DNA from: Auanema rhodensis | Taxonomy: Eukaryota; Nematoda; Chromadorea; Rhabditida; Rhabditidae | Assembly (NCBI GenBank): GCA_964057225.1 | Contig: OZ059900.1 | Span: forward strand, 19,235,638 to 19,299,637 | DNA: 64,000 nt | Direction: 5' to 3' | In this document: in pieces, positions 25,901-39,044 of the stretch | Layout of the letters: each line of letters begins with the position of its first letter | Position numbering within the stretch: position 1 is the stretch's first letter | Translations under genes and position numbers: made by a program | Notes under the pieces: generated by a model | Told to the model about the DNA's origin: nothing | Seen by the model: the letters and a program-made list of their open reading frames with translations, nothing else | Database searches by the model: none

Positions 25901-27759
25901 TGAGAAATATTTTATTATGCTGGAAAACCAGTTTTTGGAAATTTCGCTGTAAACAAGGTTTTGACTTACGATTTCATGTGTTCAAACTCATGCAATGTCA
26001 ATGAAACCTAGCTCAAAATTGTTCGTACAACGTCTAGTTCCACTTTCACGACAAAAAAACAGGGGTTAGAAAATTAAGGAAATTAGCATATTCTGAGGGC
26101 ACGCCCCTTATGGCTAATATTGATTAAATCGATTTTTGTTCATATGAGTCGTCAAATGCAACGAATTTCAGCGTGTTACATACTAAAATGAAGCATTTTA
26201 CATGCTGAACACTAAAAAAATACAAAAACACAGTATTTCCCATGAGAAATATTTTATTATGCTGGAAAACCAGTTTTTGGAAATTTCGCTGTAAACAAGG
26301 TTTTGACTTACGATTTCATGTGTTCAAACTCATGCAATGTCAATGAAACCTAGCTCAAAATTGTTCGTACAACGTCTAGTTCCACTTTCACGACAAAAAA
26401 ACAGGGGTTAGAAAATTAAGGAAATTAGCATATTCTGAGGGCACGCCCCTTATGGCTAATATTGATTAAATCGATTTTTGTTCATATGAGTCGTCAAATG
26501 CAACGAATTTCAGCGTGTTACATACTAAAATGAAGCATTTTACATGCTGAACACTAGAAAAATACAAAAACACAGTATTTCCCATGAGAAATATTTTATC
26601 ATGCTGGAAAACCAGTTTTTGGAAATTTCGCTGTAAACAAGGTTTTGACTTACGATTTCATGTGTTCAAACTCATGCAATGTCAATGAAACCTAGCTCAA
26701 AATTGTTCGTACAACGTCTAGTTCCACTTTCACGACAAAAAAACAGGGGTTAAAAAATTAAGGAAATTAGCATATTCTGAGGGCACGCCCCTTATGGCTA
26801 ATATTGATTAAATCGATTTTTGTTCATATGAGTCGTCAAATGCAACGAATTTCAGCGTGTTACATACTAAAATGAAGCATTTTACATGCTGAACACTAGA
26901 AAAATACAAAAACACAGTATTTCCCATGAGAAATATTTTATCATGCTGGAAAACCAGTTTTTGGAAATTTCGCTGTAAACAAGGTTTTGACTTACGATTT
27001 CATGTGTTCAAACTCATGCAATGTCAATGAAACCTAGCTCAAAATTGTTTGTACAACGTCTAGTTCCACTTTCACGACAAAAAAACAAGGGTTAGAAAAT
27101 TAAGGAAATTAGCATATTCTGAGGGCACGCCCCTTATGGCTAATATTGATTAAATCGATTTTTGTTCATATGAGTCGTCAAATGCAACGAATTTCAGCGT
27201 GTTACATACTAAAATGAAGCATTTTACATGCTGAACACTAGAAAAATACAAAAACACAGTATTTCCCATGAGAAATATTTTATTATGCTGGAAAACCAGT
27301 TTTTGGAAATTTCGCTGTAAACAAGGTTTTGACTTACGATTTCATGTGTTCAAACTCATGCAATGTCAATGTAACCTAGCTCAAAATTGTTCGTACAACG
27401 TCTAGTTCCACTTTCACGACAAAAAAACAGGGGTTAGAAAATTAAGGAAATTAGCATATTCTGAGGGCACGCCCCTTATGGCTAATATTGATTAAATCGA
27501 TTTTTGTTCATATGAGTCGTCAAATGCAACGAATTTCAGCGTGTTACAAACTAAAATGAAGCATTTTACATGCTGAACACTAGAAAAATACAAAAACACA
27601 GTATTTCCCATGAGAAATATTTTATTATGCTGGAAAACCAGTTTTTGGAAATTTCGCTGTAAACAAGGTTTTGACTTACGATTTCATGTGTTCAAACTCA
27701 TGCAATGTCAATGAAACCTAGCTCAAAATTGTTCGTACAACGTCTAGTTCCACTTTCAC
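22972..27759 (+). repeat. 7-monomer HOR (2394 bp), two copies
   Basis: Copy 1 is 22972-25365 and copy 2 is 25366-27759. The order in both is: AAAATTAC with TTCTCAT, TTAAGC and TGTAACC; Z (TTACAAAC); plain; TTATCA/TTCG; TTATCA/TTTG; Y (CAAGGG, TGTAACC); Z. A third copy begins at 27760 with the AAAATTAC/TTCTCAT/TTAAGC unit but is broken off. The fifth unit differs between copies: TTCTCAT and CCAGGTTTTGG at 24340, GTTAAAAAATT at 26734. Confidence 0.85.
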
Positions 27760-28785
27760 GACAAAAAAACAGGGGTTAGAAAATTAAGGAAATTAGCATA
27801 TTCTGAGGGCACGCCCCTTATGGCTAATATTGATTAAATCGATTTTTGTTCATATGAGTCGTCAAATGCAACGAATTTCAGCGTGTTACATACTAAAATG
27901 AAGCATTTTACATGCTGAACACTAGAAAATTACAAAAACACAGTATTTCTCATGAGAAATATTTTATTAAGCTGGAAAACCAGTTTTTGGAAATTTCGCT
28001 GTAAACAAGGTTTTGACTTACGATTTCATGTGTTCAAACTCATGCAATGTCAATGAAACCTAGCTCAAAATTGTTCGTACAACGTCTAGTTCCACTTTCA
28101 CGACAAAAAAACAGGGGTTAGAAAATTAAGGAAATTAGCATATTCTGAGGGCACGCCCCTTATGGCTAATATTGATTAAATCGATTTTTGTTCATATGAG
28201 TCGTCAAATGCAACGAATTTCAGCGTGTTACATACTAAAATGGAGCATTTTACATGCTGAACACTAGAAAAATACAAAAACACAGTATTTCCCATGAGAA
28301 ATATTTTATCATGCTGGAAAACCAGTTTTTGGAAATTTCGCTGTAAACAAGGTTTTGACTTACGATTTCATGTGTTCAAACTCATGCAATGTCAATGAAA
28401 CCTAGCTCAAAATTGTTTGTACAACGTCTAGTTCCACTTTCACGACAAAAAAACAAGGGTTAGAAAATTAAGGAAATTAGCATATTCTGAGGGCACGCCC
28501 CTTATGGCTAATATTGATTAAATCGATTTTTGTTCATATGAGTCGTCAAATGCAACGAATTTCAGCGTGTTACATACTAAAGTGAAGCATTTTACATGCT
28601 GAACACTAGAAAAATACAAAAACACAGTATTTCCCATGAGAAATATTTTATTATGCTGGAAAACCAGTTTTTGGAAATTTCGCTGTAAACAAGGTTTTGA
28701 CTTACGATTTCATGTGTTCAAACTCATGCAATGTCAATGAAACCTAGCTCAAAATTGTTCGTACAACGTCTAGTTCCACTTTCAC
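27760..28785 (+). repeat. Three transition monomers
   Basis: The 27760 unit opens like a third 7-mer (AAAATTAC, TTCTCAT, TTAAGC) but ends in TGAAACC. It is followed by 28102 (ATGGAGC, TTATCA, TTGTTTG) and 28444 (CAAGGG head, AAGTGAAGC). They join the 7-mer domain to the 4-mer domain to the right. Confidence 0.8.
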
Positions 28786-31521
28786 GACAAAAAAACAGGG
28801 GTTAGAAAATTAAGGAAATTAGCATATTCTGAGGGCACGCCCCTTATGGCTAATATTGATTAAATCGATTTTTGTTCATATGAGTCGTCAAATGCAACGA
28901 ATTTCAGCGTGTTACATACTAAAATGAAGCATTTTACATGCTGAACACTAGAAGAATACAAAAACACAGTATTTCCCATGAGAAATATTTTATTATGCTG
29001 GAAAACCAGTTTTTGGAAATTTCGCTGTAAACAAGGTTTTGACTTACGATTTCATGTGTTCAAACTCATGCAATGTCAATGAAACCTAGCTCAAAATTGT
29101 TCGTACAACGTCTAGTTCCACTTTCACGACAAAAAAACAGGGGTTAGAAAATTAAGGAAATTAGCATATTCTGAGGGCACGCCCCTTATGGCTAATATTG
29201 ATTAAATCGATTTTTGTTCATATGAGTCGTCAAATGCAACGAATTTCAGCGTGTTACATACTAAAATGAAGCATTTTACATGCTGAACACTAGAAAAATA
29301 CAAAAACACAGTATTTCCCATGAGAAATATTTTATTATGCTGGAAAAGCAGTTTTTGGAAATTTCGCTGTAAACAAGGTTTTGACTTACGATTTCATGTG
29401 TTCAAACTCATGCAATGTCAATGAAACCTAGCTCAAAATTGTTCGTACAACGTCTAGTTCCACTTTCACGACAAAAAAACAGGGGTTAGAAAATTAAGGA
29501 AATTAGCATATTCTGAGGGCACGCCCCTTATGGCTAATATTGATTAAATCGATTTTTGTTCATATGAGTCGTCAAATGCAACGAATTTCAGCGTGTTACA
29601 TACTAAAATGAAGCATTTTACATGCTGAACACTAGAAAAATACAAAAACACAGTATTTCCCATGAGAAATATTTTATTATGCTGGAAAACCAGTTTTTGG
29701 AAATTTCGCTGTAAACAAGGTTTTGACTTACGATTTCATGTGTTCAAACTCATGCAATGTCAATGAAACCTAGCTCAAAATTGTTCGTACAACGTCTAGT
29801 TCCACTTTCACGACAAAAAAACAGGGGTTAGAAAATTAAGGAAATTAGCATATTCTGAGGGCACGCCCCTTATGGCTAATATTGATTAAATCGATTTTTG
29901 TTCATATGAGTCGTCAAATGCAACGAATTTCAGCGTGTTACATACTAAAATGAAGCATTTTACATGCTGAACACTAGAAAAATACAAAAACACAGTATTT
30001 CCCATGAGAAATATTTTATCATGCTGGAAAACCAGTTTTTGGAAATTTCGCTGTAAACAAGGTTTTGACTTACGATTTCATGTGTTCAAACTCATGCAAT
30101 GTCAATGAAACCTAGCTCAAAATTGTTCGTACAACGTCTAGTTCCACTTTCACGACAAAAAAACAGGGGTTAGAAAATTAAGGAAATTAGCATATTCTGA
30201 GGGCACGCCCCTTATGGCTAATATTGATTAAATCGATTTTTGTTCATATGAGTCGTCAAATGCAACGAATTTCAGCGTGTTACATACTAAAATGAAGCAT
30301 TTTACATGCTGAACACTAGAAGAATACAAAAACACAGTATTTCCCATGAGAAATATTTTATTATGCTGGAAAACCAGTTTTTGGAAATTTCGCTGTAAAC
30401 AAGGTTTTGACTTACGATTTCATGTGTTCAAACTCATGCAATGTCAATGAAACCTAGCTCAAAATTGTTCGTACAACGTCTAGTTCCACTTTCACGACAA
30501 AAAAACAGGGGTTAGAAAATTAAGGAAATTAGCATATTCTGAGGGCACGCCCCTTATGGCTAATATTGATTAAATCGATTTTTGTTCATATGAGTCGTCA
30601 AATGCAACGAATTTCAGCGTGTTACATACTAAAATGAAGCATTTTACATGCTGAACACTAGAAAAATACAAAAACACAGTATTTCCCATGAGAAATATTT
30701 TATTATGCTGGAAAAGCAGTTTTTGGAAATTTCGCTGTAAACAAGGTTTTGACTTACGATTTCATGTGTTCAAACTCATGCAATGTCAATGAAACCTAGC
30801 TCAAAATTGTTCGTACAACGTCTAGTTCCACTTTCACGACAAAAAAACAGGGGTTAGAAAATTAAGGAAATTAGCATATTCTGAGGGCACGCCCCTTATG
30901 GCTAATATTGATTAAATCGATTTTTGTTCATATGAGTCGTCAAATGCAACGAATTTCAGCGTGTTACATACTAAAATGAAGCATTTTACATGCTGAACAC
31001 TAGAAAAATACAAAAACACAGTATTTCCCATGAGAAATATTTTATTATGCTGGAAAACCAGTTTTTGGAAATTTCGCTGTAAACAAGGTTTTGACTTACG
31101 ATTTCATGTGTTCAAACTCATGCAATGTCAATGAAACCTAGCTCAAAATTGTTCGTACAACGTCTAGTTCCACTTTCACGACAAAAAAACAGGGGTTAGA
31201 AAATTAAGGAAATTAGCATATTCTGAGGGCACGCCCCTTATGGCTAATATTGATTAAATCGATTTTTGTTCATATGAGTCGTCAAATGCAACGAATTTCA
31301 GCGTGTTACATACTAAAATGAAGCATTTTACATGCTGAACACTAGAAAAATACAAAAACACAGTATTTCCCATGAGAAATATTTTATCATGCTGGAAAAC
31401 CAGTTTTTGGAAATTTCGCTGTAAACAAGGTTTTGACTTACGATTTCATGTGTTCAAACTCATGCAATGTCAATGAAACCTAGCTCAAAATTGTTCGTAC
31501 AACGTCTAGTTCCACTTTCAC
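28786..31521 (+). repeat. 4-monomer HOR (1368 bp), two near-identical copies
   Basis: Copies are 28786-30153 and 30154-31521. The order is GAAG with CAT; GAAAAGCAG; plain; TTATCA/TTCG. I saw no difference between the two copies by eye, so this is a recent local duplication. The GAAAAGCAG variant reappears at 39045, 40413 and 41781 in another tetramer. Confidence 0.87.
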
Positions 31522-31863
31522 GACAAAAAAACAGGGGTTAGAAAATTAAGGAAATTAGCATATTCTGAGGGCACGCCCCTTATGGCTAATATTGATTAAA
31601 TCGATTTTTGTTCATATGAGTCGTCAAATGCAACGAATTTCAGCGTGTTACATACTAAAATAAAGCATTTTACATGCTGAACACTAGAAAAATACAAAAA
31701 CACAGTATTTCCCATGAGAAATATTTTATCATGCTGGAAAACCAGTTTTTGGAAATTTCGCTGTAAACAAGGTTTTGACTTACGATTTCATGTGTTCAAA
31801 CTCATGCAATGTCAATGAAACCTAGCTCAAAATTGTTTGTACAACGTCTAGTTCCACTTTCAC
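31522..31863 (+). repeat. Single linker monomer
   Basis: This is a full 342-bp unit with the private change AATAAAGC plus TTATCA and TTGTTTG. It sits between the 4-mer pair on the left and the 3-mer pair on the right. Confidence 0.85.
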
Positions 31864-33915
31864 GACAAAAAAACAAGGGTTAGAAAATTAAGGAAATTAG
31901 CATATTCTGAGGGCACGCCCCTTATGGCTAATATTGATTAAATCGATTTTTGTTCATATGAGTCGTCAAATGCAACGAATTTCAGCGTGTTACATACTAA
32001 AATGAAGCATTTTACATGCTGAACACTAGAAAAATACAAAAACACAGTATTTCCCATGAGAAATATTTTATTATGCTGGAAAACCAGTTTTTGGAAATTT
32101 CGCTGTAAACAAGGTTTTGACTTACGATTTCATGTGTTCAAACTCATGCAATGTCAATGTAACCTAGCTCAAAATTGTTCGTACAACGTCTAGTTCCACT
32201 TTCACGACAAAAAAACAGGGGTTAGAAAATTAAGGAAATTAGCATATTCTGAGGGCACGCCCCTTATGGCTAATATTGATTAAATCGATTTTTGTTCATA
32301 TGAGTCGTCAAATGCAACGAATTTCAGCGTGTTACATACTAAAATGAAGCATTTTACATGCTGAACACTAGAAAAATACAAAAACACAGTATTTCTCATG
32401 AGAAATATTTTATTATGCTGGAAAACCAGTTTTTGGAAATTTCGCTGTAAACAAGGTTTTGACTTACGATTTCATGTGTTCAAACTCATGCAATGTCAAT
32501 GAAACCTAGCTCAAAATTGTTCGTACAACGTCTAGTTCCACTTTCACGACAAAAAAACAGGGGTTAGAAAATTAAGGAAATTAGCATATTCTGAGGGCAC
32601 GCCCCTTATGGCTAATATTGATTAAATTGATTTTTGTTCATATGAGTCGTCAAATGCAACGAATTTCAGCGTGTTACATACTAAAATGAAGCATTTTACA
32701 TGCTGAACACTAGAAAAATACAAAAACACAGTATTTCCCATGAGAAATATTTTATCATGCTGGAAAACCAGTTTTTGGAAATTTCGCTGTAAACAAGGTT
32801 TTGACTTACGATTTCATGTGTTCAAACTCATGCAATGTCAATGAAACCTAGCTCAAAATTGTTTGTACAACGTCTAGTTCCACTTTCACGACAAAAAAAC
32901 AAGGGTTAGAAAATTAAGGAAATTAGCATATTCTGAGGGCACGCCCCTTATGGCTAATATTGATTAAATCGATTTTTGTTCATATGAGTCGTCAAATGCA
33001 ACGAATTTCAGCGTGTTACATACTAAAATGAAGCATTTTACATGCTGAACACTAGAAAAATACAAAAACACAGTATTTCCCATGAGAAATATTTTATTAT
33101 GCTGGAAAACCAGTTTTTGGAAATTTCGCTGTAAACAAGGTTTTGACTTACGATTTCATGTGTTCAAACTCATGCAATGTCAATGTAACCTAGCTCAAAA
33201 TTGTTCGTACAACGTCTAGTTCCACTTTCACGACAAAAAAACAGGGGTTAGAAAATTAAGGAAATTAGCATATTCTGAGGGCACGCCCCTTATGGCTAAT
33301 ATTGATTAAATCGATTTTTGTTCATATGAGTCGTCAAATGCAACGAATTTCAGCGTGTTACATACTAAAATGAAGCATTTTACATGCTGAACACTAGAAA
33401 AATACAAAAACACAGTATTTCTCATGAGAAATATTTTATTATGCTGGAAAACCAGTTTTTGGAAATTTCGCTGTAAACAAGGTTTTGACTTACGATTTCA
33501 TGTGTTCAAACTCATGCAATGTCAATGAAACCTAGCTCAAAATTGTTCGTACAACGTCTAGTTCCACTTTCACGACAAAAAAACAGGGGTTAGAAAATTA
33601 AGGAAATTAGCATATTCTGAGGGCACGCCCCTTATGGCTAATATTGATTAAATTGATTTTTGTTCATATGAGTCGTCAAATGCAACGAATTTCAGCGTGT
33701 TACATACTAAAATGAAGCATTTTACATGCTGAACACTAGAAAAATACAAAAACACAGTATTTCCCATGAGAAATATTTTATCATGCTGGAAAACCAGTTT
33801 TTGGAAATTTCGCTGTAAACAAGGTTTTGACTTACGATTTCATGTGTTCAAACTCATGCAATGTCAATGAAACCTAGCTCAAAATTGTTTGTACAACGTC
33901 TAGTTCCACTTTCAC
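31864..33915 (+). repeat. 3-monomer HOR (1026 bp), two copies
   Basis: Copies are 31864-32889 and 32890-33915. The order is Y (CAAGGG head, TGTAACC); TTCTCAT/TTCG; AAATTGAT with TTATCA/TTGTTTG. The AAATTGAT change breaks the AAATCGATTT palindrome at monomer position 81 in both copies. Confidence 0.87.
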
Positions 33916-36900
33916 GACAAAAAAACAAGGGTTAGAAAATTAAGGAAATTAGCATATTCTGAGGGCACGCCCCTTATGGCTAATATTGATTAAATCGATT
34001 TTTGTTCATATGAGTCGTCAAATGCAACGAATTTCAGCGTGTTACATACTAAAATGAAGCATTTTACATGCTGAACACTAGAAAAATACAAAAACACAGT
34101 ATTTCCCATGAGAAATATTTTATCATGCTGGAAAACCAGTTTTTGGAAATTTCGCTGTAAACAAGGTTTTGACTTACGATTTCATGTGTTCAAACTCATG
34201 CAATGTCAATGAAACCTAGCTCAAAATTGTTTGTACAACGTCTAGTTCCACTTTCACGACAAAAAAACAAGGGTTAGAAAATTAAGGAAATTAGCATATT
34301 CTGAGGGCACGCCCCTTATGGCTAATATTGATTAAATCGATTTTTGTTCATATGAGTCGTCAAATGCAACGAATTTCAGCGTGTTACAAACTAAAATGAA
34401 GCATTTTACATGCTGAACACTAGAAGAATACAAAAACACAGTATTTCCCATGAGAAATATTTTATTATGCTGGAAAACCAGTTTTTGGAAATTTCGCTGT
34501 AAACAAGGTTTTGACTTACGATTTCATGTGTTCAAACTCATGCAATGTCAATGAAACCTAGCTCAAAATTGTTCGTACAACGTCTAGTTCCACTTTCACG
34601 ACAAAAAAACAGGGGTTAGAAAATTAAGGAAATTAGCAATTCTGAGGGCACGCCCCTTATGGCTAATATTGATTAAATCGATTTTTGTTCATATGATTCG
34701 TCAAATGCAACGAATTTTAGCGTGTTACATACTAAAATGAAGCATTTTACATGCTGAACACTAGAAAAAAACAAAAACACAGTATTTCCCATGAGAAATA
34801 TTTTATTATGCTGGAAAACCAGTTTTTGGAAATTTCGCTGTAAACAAGGTTTTGACTTACGATTTCATGTGTTCAAACTCATGCAATGTCAATGAAACTT
34901 AGCTCAAAATTGTTCGTACAACGTCTAGTTCCACTTTCACGACAAAAAAACAGGGGTTAGAAAATTAAGGAAATTAGCATATTCTGAGGGCACGCCCCTT
35001 ATGGCTAATATTGATTAAATCGATTTTTGTTCATATGAGTCGTCAAATGCAACGAATTTCAGCGTGTTACATACTAAAATGAAGCATTTTACATGCTGAA
35101 CACTAGAAAAATACAAAAACACAGTATATCCCATGAGAAATATTTTATTATGCTGGAAAACCAGTTTTTGGAAATTTCGCTGTAAACAAGGTTTTGACTT
35201 ACGATTTCATGTGTTCAAACTCATGTAATGTCAATGAAACCTAGCTCAAAATTGTTCGTACAACGTCTAGTTCCACTTTCACGACAAAAAAACAGGGGTT
35301 AGAAAATTAAGGAAATTAGCATATTCTGAGGGCACGCCCCTTATGGCTAATATTGATTAAATCGATTTTTGTTCATATGAGTCGTCAAATGCAACGAATT
35401 TCAGCGTGTTACATACTAAAATGAAGCATTTTACATGCTGAACACTAGAAAAATACAAAAACACAGTATATCTCATGAGAAATATTTTATTATGCTGGAA
35501 AACCAGTTTTTGGAAATTTCGCTGTAAACAAGGTTTTGACTTACGATTTCATGTGTTCAAACTCATGCAATGTCAATGAAACCTAGCTCAAAATTGTTTG
35601 TACAACGTCTAGTTCCACTTTCACGACAAAAAAACAGGGGTTAGAAAATTAAGGAAATTAGCATATTCTGAGGGCACGCCCCTTATGGCTAATATTGATT
35701 AAATCGATTTTTGTTCATATGAGTCGTCAAATGCAACGAATTTCAGCGTGTTACATACTAAAATGAAGCATTTTACATGCTGAACACTAGAAAAATACAA
35801 AAACACAGTATTTCCCATGAGAAATATTTTATTATGCTGGAAAACCAGTTTTTGGAAATTTCGCTGTAAACAAGGTTTTGACTTACGATTTCATGTGTTC
35901 AAACTCATGCAATGTCAATGAAACCTAGCTCAAAATTGTTCGTACAACGTCTAGTTCCACTTTCACGACAAAAAAACAGGGGTTAGAAAATTAAGGAAAT
36001 TAGCATATTCTGAGGGCACGGCCCTTATGGCTAATATTGATTAAATCGATTTTTGTTCATATGAGTCGTCAAATGCAACGAATTTCAGCGTGTTACATAC
36101 TAAAATGAAGCATTTTACATGCTGAACACTAGAAAAATACAAAAACACAGTATTTCTCATGAGAAATATTTTATTATGCTGGAAAACCAGTTTTTGGAAA
36201 TTTCGCTGTAAACAAGGTTTTGACTTACGATTTCATGTTTTCAAACTCATGCAATGTCAATGAAACCTAGCTCAAAGTTGTTTGTACAACGTCTAGTTCC
36301 ACTTTCACGACAAAAAAACAGGGGTTAGAAAATTAAGGAAATTAGCATATTCTGAGGGCACGCCCCTTATGGCTAATATTGATTAAATCGATTTTTGTTC
36401 ATATGAGTCGTCAAATGCAACGAATTTCAGCGTGTTACATACTAAAATGAAGCATTTTACATGCTGAACACTAGAAAAATACAAAAACACAGTATTTCCC
36501 ATGAGAAATATTTTATTATGCTGGAAAACCAGTTTTTGGAAATTTCGCTGTAAACAAGGTTTTGACTTACGATTTCATGTGTTCAAACTCATGCAATGTC
36601 AATGAAACCTAGCTCAAAATTGTTCGTACAACGTCTAGTTCCACTTTCACGACAAAAAAACAGGGGTTAGAAAATTAAGGAAATTAGCATATTCTGAGGG
36701 CACGCCCCTTATGGCTAATATTGATTAAATCGATTTTTGTTCATATGAGTCGTCAAATGCAACGAATTTCAGCGTGTTACATACTAAAATGAAGCATTTT
36801 ACATGCTGAACACTAGAAGAATACAAAAACACAGTATTTCCCATGAGAAATATTTTATTATGCTGGAAAACCAGTTTTTGGAAATTTCGCTGTAAACAAG

Positions 36901-39044
36901 GTTTTGACTTACGATTTCATGTGTTCAAACTCATGCAATGTCAATGAAACCTAGCTCAAAATTGTTCGTACAACGTCTAGTTCCACTTTCACGACAAAAA
37001 AACAGGGGTTAGAAAATTAAGGAAATTAGCATATTCTGAGGGCACGCCCCTTATGGCTAATATTGATTAAATCGATTTTTGTTCATATGAGTCGTCAAAT
37101 GCAACGAATTTCAGCGTGTTACATACTAAAATGAAGCATTTTACATGCTGAACACTAGAAAAATACAAAAACACAGTATTTCCCATGAGAAATATTTTAT
37201 TATGCTGGAAAACCAGTTTTTGGAAATTTCGCTGTAAACAAGGTTTTGACTTACGATTTCATGTGTTCAAACTCATGCAATGTCAATGAAACCTAGCTCA
37301 AAATTGTTCGTACAACGTCTAGTTCCACTTTCACGACAAAAAAACAGGGGTTAGAAAATTAAGGAAATTAGCATATTCTGAGGGCACGCCCCTTATGGCT
37401 AATATTGATTAAATCGATTTTTGTTCATATGAGTCGTCAAATGCAACGAATTTCAGCGTGTTACATACTAAAATGAAGCATTTTACATGCTGAACACTAG
37501 AAAAAAACAAAAACACAGTATTTCCCATGAGAAATATTTTATTATGCTGGAAAACCAGTTTTTGGAAATTTCGCTGTAAACAAGGTTTTGACTTACGATT
37601 TCATGTGTTCAAACTCATGCAATGTCAATGAAACTTAGCTCAAAATTGTTCGTACAACGTCTAGTTCCACTTTCACGACAAAAAAACAGGGGTTAGAAAA
37701 TTAAGGAAATTAGCATATTCTGAGGGCACGCCCCTTATGGCTAATATTGATTAAATCGATTTTTGTTCATATGAGTCGTCAAATGCAACGAATTTCAGCG
37801 TGTTACATACTAAAATGAAGCATTTTACATGCTGAACACTAGAAAAATACAAAAACACAGTATTTCCCATGAGAAATATTTTATTATGCTGGAAAACCAG
37901 TTTTTGGAAATTTCGCTGTAAACAAGGTTTTGACTTACGATTTCATGTGTTCAAACTCATGCAATGTCAATGAAACCTAGCTCAAAATTGTTCGTACAAC
38001 GTCTAGTTCCACTTTCACGACAAAAAAACAGGGGTTAGAAAATTAAGGAAATTAGCATATTCTGAGGGCACGCCCCTTATGGCTAATATTGATTAAATCG
38101 ATTTTTGTTCATATGAGTCGTCAAATGCAACGAATTTCAGCGTGTTACATACTGAAATGAAGCATTTTACATGCTGAACACTAGAAAAAAACAAAAACAC
38201 GGTATTTCAAATGAGAAATATTTTATTATGCTGGAAAACCAGTTTTTGGAAATTTCGCTGTAAACAAGGTTTTGACTTACGATTTCATGTGTTCAAACTC
38301 ATGCAATGTCAATGAAACTTAGCTCAAAATTGTTCGTACAACGTCTAGTTCCACTTTCACGACAAAAAAACAGGGGTTAGAAAATTAAGGAAATTAGCAT
38401 ATTCTGAGGGCACGCCCCTTATGGCTAATATTGATTAAATCGATTTTTGTTCATATGAGTCGTCAAATGCAACGAATTTCAGCGTGTTACATACTAAAAT
38501 GAAGCATTTTACATGCTGAACACTAGAAAAATACAAAAACACAGTATTTCCCATGAGAAATATTTTATTATGCTGGAAAACCAGTTTTTGGAAATTTCGC
38601 TGTAAACAAGGTTTTGACTTACGATTTCATGTGTTCAAACTCATGCAATGTCAATGAAACCTAGCTCAAAATTGTTCGTACAACGTCTAGTTCCACTTTC
38701 ACGACAAAAAAACAGGGGTTAGAAAATTAAGGAAATTAGCATATTCTGAGGGCACGCCCCTTATGGCTAATATTGATTAAATCGATTTTTGTTCATATGA
38801 GTCGTCAAATGCAACGAATTTCAGCGTGTTACATACTAAAATGAAGCATTTTACATGCTGAACACTAGAAAAATACAAAAACACAGTATTTCTCATGAGA
38901 AATATTTTATTATGCTGGAAAACCAGTTTTTGGAAATTTCGCTGTAAACAAGGTTTTGACTTACGATTTCATGTGTTCAAACTCATGCAATGTCAATGAA
39001 ACCTAGCTCAAAATTGTTTGTACAACGTCTAGTTCCACTTTCAC
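33916..39044 (+). repeat. Fifteen irregular monomers, one of 341 bp
   Basis: This stretch has no steady HOR. The unit at 34600-34940 is 341 bp, with GCAATTCTG for GCATATTCTG, plus GATTCG and TTTTAGCG. Units at 34600, 37335 and 38019 share GAAAAAAACAAA and AAACTTAGC. The 38019 unit is the most diverged here, with ACTGAAATG and CACGGTATTTCAAATG. Units at 34941 and 35283 share AGTATATC. The 35967 unit has CACGGCCC, CATGTTTTC and CAAAGTTG. The density of private changes is higher than in the HOR domains, as expected of DNA escaping homogenisation. Confidence 0.82.
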
